A program made the position numbers and the translations under genes. Shown piece by piece: positions 26,100 to 36,740 of a DNA stretch of 64,000 nucleotides. The stretch is from contig VZRG01003027.1 of the NCBI GenBank assembly GCA_013397435.1, positions 4,497 through 68,496 on the forward strand, read 5' to 3'. The DNA comes from Erythrocercus mccallii. Its lineage: Eukaryota > Chordata > Aves > Passeriformes > Dicruridae. The stretch's first letter is position 1. Each line of letters opens with the position of its first letter. The notes beneath the pieces are model-generated. The model was not told the origin of the DNA and made no database searches. It saw nothing but the letters and a program-made list of their open reading frames with translations.

Positions 26100-26691
26100 T
26101 GTGGATGCCACCAGGGACAGAGAGGAGAGAGAGAGATCTTTGGATATCAGGGCTGCTCTCAGGACACGTGGTTTATTGCAGGGGTCATGGGTGGTACAGC
26201 TTGCCCTCAGCTGCCAGTCCCAGCTGAGAGCAGGTCTCAAAGAGAGACTGATCTTCTGTTACACTACATTATATCTTTTTCTGTGTTGAATATTCTGATT
26301 TACACTAACCAAACTGTACAAGCTCCAAAACCTGCAGAATTTACATACAGCCTAGGAGAACTACTACATTAACATACTGCACTACATTCTAAAACCTTAA
26401 TAGTTAGTTTCTAGTCAGCTTTTCCTTGCCACCTTGGCAGGACCCATCCCCTTGGGCCCCTGGAATTCCTTTGTCTGCCAGGAGTACTGCTCAATCACTG
26501 TTTTCTGGCTTGGCATTCTACATTTCAAAGCTTGCTTTCAATTCTATTTCTCCTGCAGGTTTCACAGTCTTAGAATCTCCTGCTAACCAATCATATTTGT
26601 AGGGTTTTCCTACCTCATCCTCCCTAACAAGTTGCAAAGAACTAAAGTTCTTCAAGGCACTGAGAACAAGAAATATAAAAATGTGGCAACA
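26100..26691 (-). mobile_element. Probable solo LTR of an endogenous retrovirus
   Basis: This is a block of about 590 bp, richer in GC than its flanks, with LTR-like termini. Read on the minus strand it begins TGTTGCCACATTTTTATA and ends GGTGGCATCCACA, so it has TG...CA ends with a loosely inverted GCCAC/GTGGC pair. A polyadenylation signal AATAAA on the minus strand (plus-strand TTTATT at 26172-26177) sits about 75 bp from its end, as expected for an R/U5 boundary. Flanking pentamers (GAGGA left, GGGAA right) match poorly, so the target duplication is decayed or the edges are slightly off. No gag, pol or env sequence adjoins it. Confidence 0.55.
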
Positions 26692-27317
26692 GGGAACTCA
26701 GTCTCCTCTTTTCTTTATTTCCTTAGTAGTCATCAGGGCTTAAAGAAGATATAACTCAAAATATTAATTTAATTTTAACAGTGTGTAAAGTTTCATTTAT
26801 CATCCAATATTTCTGTTCTAAATAAATTAATGACCACTATGTGTCCTAATGTAATAGAAATTCCAAAATAATCTTAGTTCCTTGAAAGTTAAATTTAAAG
26901 TATTTTGAACTGATTTCTCTCATAATCTGATAAAATTTAATCTGAAAGTTACTGTGGGGTGATATAGTTTTATGAGAAATTAATTTGTGTTTGAAAGAAA
27001 TTCTCCTTACTGAGAGGTTTGAAGGTAAAAATTTGTTTGGAGAAAGGCAGTTTTGGTTGGGGTGGTGGCTTTTCATAATAAATAAATAAATGAACTTTGT
27101 AACCAATAAACTTTAGTTACCTTGCAAGATTCTCCATGGGGAGAAATAGTTTGTAATTTTTATTGAAAACTAAAGTGGTAAAACTCATTTCAGTCATATC
27201 ATATCAAATCAATATATATTGTCGTCCTTCTCATAGTAAAATTGTCCCTTTATCCTTCTGAAAGCAAAATACCAAGCATACTACTTTTGTGATTCTTTGG
27301 AAAGAATCTCTTTTGTT
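26692..27317. other. AT-rich spacer between LTRs
   Basis: No gene or repeat recognised. An 86-codon minus-strand frame (26846-27106) is Lys/Ile/Phe-rich and is regarded as chance. A (TAAA)n run lies near 27079-27091. Confidence 0.55.
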
Positions 27318-28251
27318 TGTTGCGACAGTGCCTTAGCACAGCTTCTCTGGGGAGCACAGCTGTGGAGGCCCAGGAGCCTGCCACCAAAGTTCTTATACCT
27401 CAACCTTGGATGAGCCGGAGCAAGCGAAGAGAAATTGCCCCTCTAGTTTAGGGTGAGAAGAGCCTTTCCCCTGTGGGCCTTCGCAGCAACATGTTAATAT
27501 CTTTTGGGTTCTGTTATTCTATTGGTTTGTCAGTTGATGTCATCACTGTTTAGTCCCTATTTGCCATTTATGTGCCTTCCCTAGAATGCTCCTCCTTCCC
27601 TTAATCTCTGTAGCTGTTGGACATGAAATGAAGATCTTGATGCCAGAGGTAGAAGAAAATCCAGAAGGCCTTTATTTACAATTAGTGCAGCCTTTTATAA
27701 CATGTTGCACTAAGGAACCATATGATTGATCAGTAGAATAGACATCTCTCTCCATTGGTTAAGTAACAACACCTGTGAGAGGGTTGTTATGAGAACTTAG
27801 AAATATTATGATTATTTACATGGATTTGTCCTTGAGGCAAGAAATTTTCCCAAGGGAAGAAAAATCAGCAAGTGACAGGCTGAAAACTTTACAGACTCAG
27901 AAAATCAGACCCATAAATCCCCATTGGCCTAGTTTTACTGCATTACTCCACCCCTGTTATCCCATTGGCTCTCCCAGTTCATAACCACGCCTCTGCACCA
28001 TTTTATCTTGTCCCCATTGGACCTTGACCTCAGACCCGCCCCTTTTTCCCCGTATTTAACCCTGTGCCCTCAGCCCAATGTGTTCCTCATCCCTGGACCA
28101 CTTTGAGGCTGTACCCTGCCACAATAAACAGGATGTTTATTGGATACCCATACAAGGACTCATTCCTGCTGCTAAATCGTTGGTCATTTTTCATCAGTGA
28201 GCTCAGAAAACGCTGGTTGTTCCCTAGGCCTTGTAGTTCCATGCTGCAACA
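27318..28251 (+). mobile_element. ERV LTR, plus strand, split by a nested LTR
   Basis: The outer element starts TGTTGCGACAG and is proposed to end GCTGCAACA, giving a 6-bp inverted terminus TGTTGC/GCAACA. Without the nested insertion it is about 628 bp. It keeps a full promoter layout in order: three inverted CCAAT boxes (ATTGG at 27923-27927, 27964-27968, 28016-28020), a GC box CCCGCCCC at 28035-28042, a TATA-like TATTTAA at 28053-28059, and AATAAA at 28123-28128. No matching target duplication is seen (TTGTT versus CATGG), so either the 3' edge is misplaced or one flank has been lost by recombination. No recognisable primer-binding site or retroviral coding sequence follows. Confidence 0.65.
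27609..27914 (-). mobile_element. Short solo LTR inserted in the outer LTR
   Basis: This element of about 306 bp is clearly homologous to the one at 47489-47817. On the minus strand it carries a CCAAT box (plus-strand ATTGG at 27754-27758), a canonical TATAAAAGG (27691-27699) and AATAAA (27671-27676), the U3-R order of an LTR. It sits in the U3 of the plus-strand LTR, whose sequence resumes right after it. Flanking AATCTC (27603-27608) and AATCCC (27916-27921) may be a decayed 6-bp target duplication, which would shift the end by one or two bases. The exact termini remain uncertain. Confidence 0.75.
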
Positions 28252-30544
28252 CATGGCATTTCCAGCTAACTTGCAATGTCTCCCTCTGTGACTGTGGTTA
28301 AACAGCCAAAGTACAGGCACAAGTGGCAAAACATCCCTCCATAGCAATTATTGTCTTCAAGAATGCATAGAGCTAAGGAGGGCTTTTTGTCTCCTTGCAT
28401 TGGGATATTCTCAATAAAACTCTTAAGGAACTCATCAACAAGTCTATTAGGAATAGCAGAAAGATGAGATCTTGCCACAGGAAAGCAGCAGACCCAATGA
28501 CACAAAGCCACAGTTTTTGAAATAGTAAAAAATGCTTGGACATTCCTATTAATTTTTGAGACGCAGTTGTAACACTGTTACAGGACTGAAAGGAGAGCAT
28601 GGCAGAGTAATTTGTCCAGGACCACTTCTCATGCCACTTCCACAGATTGTAAAAGAACAGTGGCAAGAAGAGCTTTCTTCTTGCCACCATTCTTCTAGTG
28701 CTACTATGTTAGGGACTGACTAAAGAAGAAATACTAATAATTAATACCAACCACTGCTAAAAAATAACTTGCTATTTTAAAATTAGATTGCAAATTTTGA
28801 GGATAAATTTACAATTTTGAGTATTATATGCCAATTTCTAACACAGAAAAAAAACCCAAAAAAACCCCTTGTTTGGATACAGTCACCACATCAAATATAA
28901 TTTGAATAATAAATAATTTGTCCCAACTTAGACCTAATGAAGACATGGTAGAAGGCTACTGTGACTGGTTTGTGTAACTCTTGATTTGTGATGTGTTTTC
29001 AGAAGAAAAGGAGGATGACTGGTTTGAGGGTTGGGATGTGGAGGAAGAGAGATTGTTGATTTCCTTGGGGAAAACAGACCATGCTGACGTGAGGAAGTGA
29101 AGGACAAGGAGGCGAAAGAGAAAGAGAAAAAGAGACAAGTCCTAAGAAACTGCAGATGGAGTGTAGCAAGTAGAAGGTGCAGCCAATGGGACCTCAAAGG
29201 ATGGGTGAAAAGAAGAAAGCAATTTTCAGAGGTCCATGTGGGAATGAGTGTAGAGTAATCTGTGGGCAGAGGGAAGGCTGTGTTTGGAACCCTTTTTTTT
29301 TCCACTCAGCCTGCCCTCATGGCTCTGTTTTCTTTATGTGGAATGTTAAATACTTTATATTTTAAGTTCCTATAATCAAACTTTCTCAGTGTTAAAGTTT
29401 GGATTTAGATATTATTTAACTTTGTGAAGATATTGTAGATAAACACCTAGAAAAATTCACCCTAGAATGCTGTTTGAGCAATCGTCTGGTCATAATCATC
29501 CTGAGATTAATTTACTGAAGAAGAGTTAGATGGGGTGACAGAGGTACTAGTTTCTTGGCCAAATCTATGAGACACTAATGAAGAAGGTCACCTGAAAATC
29601 TTATTTAGTTAAATTAGCATCTGATAGACCAAGATGCTGAAAGAATTCAGCAAATTCTGTGGTGTGCAAATTAATGGTGAACTGATGTGATTACAAAGGC
29701 ATTCAGCATGTCCAGGAGAAATACTGAAGGGCTACACAATGGGTATCAGCTGATGGAAATGTGAATCAGTGGAAAGGTTTTCTGAGAATTACCCTAAACT
29801 TCCATGGCAAGAAAGTAAGGCTTGGCAGAAGTGGGAGTGAAGACATTATGTAAAATGTTGAACAAAGAAAGAAGAAGGGCTCAGTCCTTACATCCCTTCT
29901 TTCTATCATGGATAAACCATTATGAATAATGGGAAAATTTCATAATATAGTCCATGAAAAACATATTTCTGTAAACTTAAGGCAGGTAATTCACAGCATC
30001 AATGAACTTCTCTCTTTGGTGGGAAATGCAGAATGTTGGTTCTCCTGTAACAACCCTGAACTTAGTATCTTAGTATCTTATGCTCTCTCAGCATTAATCT
30101 TCTCTCTGCTGTGTTCTTCTTTCATACATTTGAAATTTTCCCCATCTGATCTCACCGTGTGGGTGTAGCTCTTCAACTTACCTGAGCTCTTCCATGAAGC
30201 TGTTGCCTTGGTTTTGTGCAGGAGAGACCGATCCACATCTGTTAGGTACTACAAAAAGGGACAAGCACACCAATAGAAGACTCATACTCTGCTTGGTCCT
30301 CTCAGAGACAGGTTTACACACAGCACATCTTTCCAATATCCTCAAGTGCATTCTGTTACACACATTTCACATGTCAAGAGAGAAGTAAATTAAGAGGTCT
30401 ACTTAATGAGGACCCTACACAGACAACAGCAGACTAAGCCACCTGTGATTGTCTGTAGTTACCAAACCACCTTTGAATGTTAAACTTTAACCTACTTGGC
30501 CTTTTTCCACTGGGCAGTTTTTCAGCCACTCTGCCTCTAGCATA
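28252..30544. other. Non-coding DNA after the LTR cluster
   Basis: I looked for retroviral internal sequence downstream of the plus-strand LTR and recognised none. Frames of 105 codons (28373-28690, minus) and 123 codons (28934-29305, minus) show no retroviral or host domain; the second reflects a purine-rich plus strand near 29000-29170. Confidence 0.5.
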
Positions 30545-31665
30545 TAGCTCTTCATGGGCTTGTAGTCAAAATGTAGTGCCTAGAATTTTGTCTTATTGAA
30601 CCTGATGCCAGCCTGGCCAGGTCCTTCTGCAGAGCTTTCTGCCCTCCAGATGAATAGTCTGACCCATTGGTGTACTCTGTGCATTTGGTAATGGTAGAAT
30701 CAGTCCTCTCATCAAGACTAAAGATATTAGAAAGGACTGGGGCCAACACTGGGGATGCAGCACCACTTACCTACACTCTGGGCCCATCTCTTAAACCTGA
30801 AATGAGTGCACCTGGACTATGGGCATGGCCATGGACTATCAGATTTTCCAGGCGAATGATCTAGGAGACAGCTTCAGACACTTTGCTGAAATCCAGATAG
30901 TCAACACCCACAGGCTTTTCCTCATCCTCTAGGTGAATCATCTAGCTGCAAAAGGACATCAGATTTGTCAGGCAGGACCTGCATTTGCTATACCTGTGCT
31001 GGCTGGGTCTGACCTCCCAGCTGTCCTGTGGGTGCCATGTGATCACACTCATGGTGATCTGCTCCATAACCTTGCCAGGTCAGGCTGACAAGCCTGTAGC
31101 TCCTTAAGTCCTCCTTCCAACACTTCTTGTGAATGGGTTTCACACTGGTCAACCTCCAGTTGTCTGGGACCTTCCAACCTCCCTGGTGAGTCATGGACAA
31201 TGAGACAATGGAGAGAGGCTTGCTGTCAGCTGCCCCATAATCCTAGGATGAATTCCATCCAGTCCCATACACTTGTGAGCATCTAGGTGTCTTAGCAGGT
31301 CACTAACTACATCTTCCTGGATTTTAGGAGTTTTAGTCTACTCCCTGTCCCCATCTACCAGCTCAGGAGGACAGCAATCCTGAGGAAAACCTGCCTTACT
31401 GTTGAAGACTGAGGCAAAAAGCTATTACCTCAGCCTTTTCATCTTTGGTGGGTATATTCCTCCTCTTGTCCAAGAAAGAATGGAGGTTTTCTTTGTCCCT
31501 CCTTCTGTTATTAATAATATGGTTGTATTTATAAAAACATTTTTATTATCCTTCACAGCAGTGGCCAGATTAAATTCTGAGCTTTTTTTTCACCTCTCTT
31601 TATTTTCATTCTGCACAACCTAACAACATCCTTTAACACTTCCTCACCCCAAAAGGAACAGTAGC
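30545..31665 (-). mobile_element. CR1 LINE fragment, reverse-transcriptase region
   Basis: A minus-strand CR1 piece covering much of the reverse-transcriptase domain. The minus frame at 30988-31200 contains GWKVPDNWRLTSVKPIHKK and then DLRSYRLVSLT, the conserved CR1 RT segment that normally reads VP..WR...V.PI.KKG, then Y RPVSLT. Plus-strand landmarks in the order expected for a reversed CR1 include the region at about 31405-31437 (GACTGAGGCAAAAAG, CCTCAGCC) and about 31562-31578 (GTGGCCAGATTAAATTC). Frames are broken many times, so the copy is inactive and fairly old. Both edges are estimates. Confidence 0.88.
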
Positions 31666-32759
31666 AGTTATTTTTCATTCCTCACTGATCATACATACAG
31701 GATTTATAACATGTGCTGTGTCTGCTGGTGTTTATTTAGTACAGTAACATCTAGTCATCTAGCTGCATTTCCCTTGAGTATGATCTTCCTAAGATTTCTT
31801 AGGCAAAAAGAAGTGTCCATCTGCTGCTGTCTGTTCAATGGAACAGAAAGAAGCATATGGGCTGTCCCCTGGTGTGGCTGAATAAAAAGCATCCATCTCT
31901 AGGACTGCTGCTTCAATACCTTTTATAAAAATTAAATGCAAATATAGACATGTTTAAATACAGCTTTCTCAGCTGTTTGTGCTTCTGACTTTGAATTACA
32001 TTGGTGGAGGTTTTACATTAAATATTCTTCCTGTTTTTTACTTTGGTAGTTTACCCTTGTAAGAACCACATGTAACGCACACAGAAAAGATTACAGCATT
32101 CCCCAAAGAGTTCTCCTTTCCATAGCATGCATATTTCAACAAAGCATACATAAATGGGGATGTTTTGCAGTAAGTGCTGAAAATATGGCTACAAATAACT
32201 TGGGGAATGCAAAACTAGTAAGATAGTTCTGTCTGTTTGTTTCTTTGTTTGTTTGTGACTTTTACAATTTAGGGAGCTGCCTTAGAGTTAAATACTCCAG
32301 TAGTAGGTTATAACCTACTGGATTGACACCGTTATTGATCTCTGGATATGCCTACAAGATCTACCTTTTGTGGAAGAGAAACCAGTCTCATAAGAGGTGC
32401 TGCCTTCTCAAGAGATGCCATATAGTTTGCACTCAAGAATAATGTGTGAGGAATAGCCTAGGCATGACTTAACATAAGGATCCATAATGGAATCTGACTA
32501 CAGACACCTGGGGCTTATTTTAGGCTAAGTTATTGCATTCAAATGTAACATGTAGGTAAAATGGTAAGAAATACATGCTTATTAGGCATTTTTAAAGGCC
32601 TGTTTTATGTGATGACATTTAACAATGTGTAGTTTAATACTATATGTTTAAGCAGCTCCCTTGATTTGCAGGGATTCATCCATATAAGAAAGCTTTTCAA
32701 TTTACTTCCAATTCATTCAACTTACAGGTGCTGCTCAAGGGACATCTTCAAGAGTAGTA
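31666..32759. other. AT-rich spacer between CR1 fragments
   Basis: No gene recognised. Contains a short (TTTG)n run at about 32227-32256 and a palindrome at 32297-32321. Confidence 0.5.
32297..32321. repeat. Short palindrome
   Basis: TAGGTTATAACCTA (32304-32317) is a perfect 14-bp palindrome. CCAG and CTGG outside it extend the symmetry with a three-base bulge. Probably chance. Confidence 0.7.
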
Positions 32760-33250
32760 CAGTAATTCAGGCAAAGAAAGGAGAAAATAGTAAGTTTTCC
32801 CACTGTACTGTTGGAAAAGTACGATCTATTTGTCAGTTTGGAAACTTGGTGGGATGAATCACAGGTTTGGAGAGCTGCAATCAATGGCTATTAACTGTTT
32901 AGGAAGGACAGGCAGAGAAACAAAGGCAGGGCATTGTCCTCTAAACTTCAAAAGAAAAGTAAATAAAGGATTGACTGCACAGTTCTTTTTACGAAAAACA
33001 CATGCACATGTTGGGAATTTATGAGTGAATAGTAGAGATTGAGACAGCAAAGGAATCTTTGTGGTTCATGTTTACTACAGGCCACTCATTCAAGGGGAGG
33101 TTGTTGATGAAGAACTAGAGGAAGCACCATGCTCATAGGACATAATCTTGCTGAGAGACTTCAGTCACACTGACATCTTCCAGGAAAGCACTGCAGCAAG
33201 CAGCTGAGGATAATCTGGGACTGCATTGAAGAAAACAAGCCCAAACCCCC
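32760..33250 (+). mobile_element. CR1 LINE fragment, endonuclease region
   Basis: A plus-strand piece of the CR1 endonuclease domain. Around 32845-32945 the three frames together read like the CR1 stretch WWDES...WRAAINGY.LFR.DRQ. Around 33075-33190 the DNA matches the segment for YYRPL, then VDEELEEA, then the D-x-S/N-H motif region of the EN domain. The frame is interrupted by stops and shifts. Its orientation is opposite to both neighbouring CR1 pieces, so it is a separate insertion or part of an inversion. The 5' edge is approximate. Confidence 0.75.
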
Positions 33251-33339
33251 AGATCTTTTTCTACAGGGCTGCTCTCCTGCCTCTCTTCCCCCAGATTGTA
33301 TGCTTAACCAGAACCATCCTTTCCCAGGTACAGAAAATG

Positions 33340-34250
33340 TAATTTCTCTTCTTAAACTTCATATGACTGTTGATTGCACAGCTCTCTGTTCTATCCAGAT
33401 CTCTCTTTAAGGCCTCTCTACCGTACCATGTCACCAGTCATTGCTTCTAGTGTCCATATACTGTCCTTTTCCTGCCCAGCCAAGCTGTTCTTCTGTCACA
33501 CTTTCTTGACTTCCAGCATTGTGGAAGTGCCTACTTTTGTGATCTTTACAAATGTCTCTGAAAAACTGACCAGAATTCATGGACCACCATATCTTCAAAA
33601 GTAGATTTTCAGGGGACCTTACTAACTAATTCTCTTATCAGCTTTAAGTCTACTCACCCCATATCCAGGGTTGAAGTTTTGCTCCTATTGCTAATAACTT
33701 GATATTCAACTAGTTTATGGTCCAGTGACCAAGAGAGCCAGAAATCACTATTTTTTCCTGATATTTCCTTATTTATTCACAAAGAGAAAATCTAGGCAGG
33801 TGCCCTTCTCACTTGACTCCCTTAGTACCTGCAATGTGTGTCAGAAATTTCCAGGACCTGCTTGTGTCCCCTGTGTGACACTCCCAGTTGATGGCTGGGA
33901 AGTTAAAATCACCTGTAAGGACAACAAAGGATGGTCTATAGATATCCTTTAATGCTTTGTGGAATAATTTATCAGCGTCTTCATCCTGGCTGGGCAGAAC
34001 AGTCCACAGTCCACAACAACATAAGCTCTACTTGCTTTCCACCTTGTTCTTATCCAGAGGTACATATCTTTGTCCTTGCCAGCTGAAAATGCCACACAAT
34101 CCACATCCTCCCTTATGTAGTGAACCCTCTAACCTCTCCTGCCCCATCTCTCCCTTCCAAAGAGTCTGTAAGTGTTCATCATGGCACACCAGGCACGGGA
34201 CACCTCCCACCAAATTTTGCTTATGTCAATGATATTGTGACTCTGTCAAC
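33340..34250 (-). mobile_element. CR1 LINE fragment(s), RT start to endonuclease
   Basis: Minus-strand CR1 sequence. A short RT-like portion (about 33340-33450) is followed by less clear sequence, then good matches to the endonuclease half in the reversed CR1 order: about 33690-33720 (TTTATGGTC), 33830-33860 (TGTGTCAGAAATTTCCAGGACC), 33880-33910, 33955-34015 (TCATCCTGGCTGGGC) and 34195-34240 (CCACCAAATTTTGCTTATGTCAATG). The RT and EN portions do not join in the usual spacing, so this is either one copy with an internal deletion or two copies. No open frame survives. Confidence 0.75.
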
Positions 34251-36499
34251 AAACTGGGGAAACAAACATGGGGAAAAAAGCAGTAGATTTTGACAGATCT
34301 GTTGAACAGTCTTTGCCAACATCTGGGGCAAATCTTCTTTTCCTTTGGTTTCTACATCAGATGGTGAGATCACGGCTTCAGTTTCAAAGGACCGTCTTAG
34401 CGATACCAGGGTCATGATATAACTAACAATGTTTGTAATCAGAGCTCTGTATGCAGCGTTAGATTTGTACACTCTTCATGTGTGCATCTCATTTTTTAAT
34501 GAAAGCGGTGAAAATGTCTATGGATTTTTAGTGTTCACATTGAACATGAGTGATGGAAGCTCATAATTCAGCCATAATAGTACTCAAATTTAAGCCAGCT
34601 ATAGAGAACTTGTTGTGTGCTTCTAGTGCAGAGCATGCATTAACAGTATTATAAGGATGGAAAGGGCATCTAGCCCTGAGTAGTGGTATAAATAATTAAT
34701 GAAATAGCAATCTACTTAGATATAAAAGGCTTCCTGCTTAACATGGGTCAAGACAATAAGGCTGGGAACAGCTCCAAAGTGGAAGAGGGTATCCCTGGGA
34801 AAGAGTGAAAACCACCTCTGGTGAAGTGGTTGAAGGAGGATAAAGTTGTTTACTTTTGTTTGTGTTTGCAAAATGAAACAAGAGTATAAATAATACTTTT
34901 GTTAAATATAAAGTATCAAGATGATATACAATTCACTTCTGATTTTCTGTAGCCTATCAGGTGTTCATCAGAAAAAGCACAAACAGTTTTTAATGAAAAA
35001 ATTATGGCAAAATCTCAGACTTGTATGATTTTGGATATAAACATTAATTTAATGTATGTATAGAAATATAATACAGTTAATTTAAGTATTGCAGCATTCG
35101 ATATCTAAGCTTAAAGTCCTAAATTAATCTTTTGAAATATTACATAAGGAATACACAATATAAAAATTTCATAAGCAAGAGCTAGTTATGCTAGCACTTA
35201 ATTTCAAGGCTAAAATAAAAGGTAAAATGTTTGAGAAGATGAATCATCATCTCATGTATATTAGTTTCCAGAACATACTGTGGAGAAGACTTAGTGACTT
35301 TGTATATTTAAAATAAAATTAAAATGTCTACACTGTTGGGACACTGGACACCTTAATACTTAAAATGAAAATCATAAAGCCAGACAAGCCTGATTTTTGT
35401 ACTGTGTTCTAAAAGCATGATCTCAGTTTTGAGTGTTCATGCTTAGATGGTAGACACCTTATAATTAAGCTCTTCAGCTATAATATTTTATATCCTTTAT
35501 ATTGATTTCTAGATATGAAAATATTGTTCTTCCTCCTGGAGCTCAAACAACTTCATCCTGTTCCCTCAGATTCCTCCTCTTGTCTCACATATTTTCATCT
35601 GCAGTGCAAACCAAATTCCTGCTTGACCTGCTTGTTTGATATATGATGTCAAAAATAAACCAAGACTATTTAAACACAAGCAAAGTCTCATCTCTTTATT
35701 TTTCTCATATTTGTAATCCTTTTCTTTGGTCTTACTGTGATGGTCTGCTCTGTGCTCCTAATTCTGATGATAATGTTCCTCAATTTGCACTGAAACATGT
35801 CTTTCAAAAGATTTCAGAACTTTTAAGAATCAAAATGCTGAAAAATATTACTGCATAATCAAAATTTTATTTAATCTATTTGAATTTTTGTTAATTTTAC
35901 ATTTCTATCATATATTTTACAATAAGTTTACTGTGTTGAAATTGAGGGGTACACAAGTTTTTTATGTAGCTTATATTTTTGTTCCCTGTGGAATCTGCCA
36001 CACAGGCTACTCTGCCTGAGATTTCATCCTGAACCTTCTGGTTTCCCTGCTTTTCTTGTGTTCAGTACTTCTTTATTCTCTAAAAAAAAAGTGAAGCAGA
36101 CAATCTTTATTATCTTTGATTTTGTGAGCAACTTAGGGAACATGAAAATAAAAATCAAAAAACCCCCAACCATGCCTTCAACAAACCAGACAGTATAGCT
36201 ATATCTTAAGTGGGGAAGTTTAATTACTCCTTTTTTATTTCTGCATATATTTTTCTTTTTTTACAGAGGAAAATATCATTGTAGTTGAAAGAACTTGAAA
36301 AAAAAGCCCAATGTATTACTTTTATATACATTACACAGGGCCTTATATTAATGATTTTTTTTACCTGAATTTTTGAAAAACATTTTTTTCTCTGGTACTC
36401 TTCATCCATCTAACCATACTCTGGTTAGATATTTTTAAACTCCAGTCATCATACAGTCAGAATTTGCAGGTGCTTCTCAGAGAACTTTTTCCCCTCTAT
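34251..36499. other. AT-rich non-coding DNA, nothing recognised
   Basis: Short frames only. No repeat family or RNA gene recognised. Confidence 0.55.
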
Positions 36500-36740
36500 C
36501 TAATGGTGGAAAGGACAATGCAATTAATAACAGATGGTATGAAATGACCATGTCCTTGAGAGAATGCCTTATTGGCACCTCCTGCTAATTGTATCACATA
36601 TAATGCAAGTAAAAGCATAATAAATCTGAGCTGGGGGACATTCTATGCAAGAGCTCTTCTCCCTTTCCAGACAGTAAATTGCTCAGCTCTTGAAATATCT
36701 ATAACCTTGTGATATCCAACGTGCATTAGCTTAATTGCCT
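36500..36740. promoter_or_regulatory. Candidate conserved non-coding element
   Basis: This stretch has balanced composition for the region, no simple repeats and no transposon signature, and it is dense in homeodomain-type words: CAATTAATAA (36520-36529), CTAATTG (36584-36590), and CATTAGCTTAATTGCC (36723-36738). That texture is typical of ultraconserved enhancers in vertebrate gene deserts. Conservation itself cannot be seen in one sequence, so the call is inference. Confidence 0.3.

Noticed and set aside
28252..28700. Possible retroviral leader or gag downstream of the plus-strand LTR
   Set aside because: No convincing primer-binding site after the proposed LTR end and no gag-like frame in plus orientation; the open frames here are on the minus strand.
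28934..29305. 123-codon minus-strand frame rich in Ser, Pro, His and Leu
   Set aside because: The composition is explained by the purine-rich plus strand (pyrimidine-rich codons on the minus strand). It is close to LTRs but has no retroviral motif.
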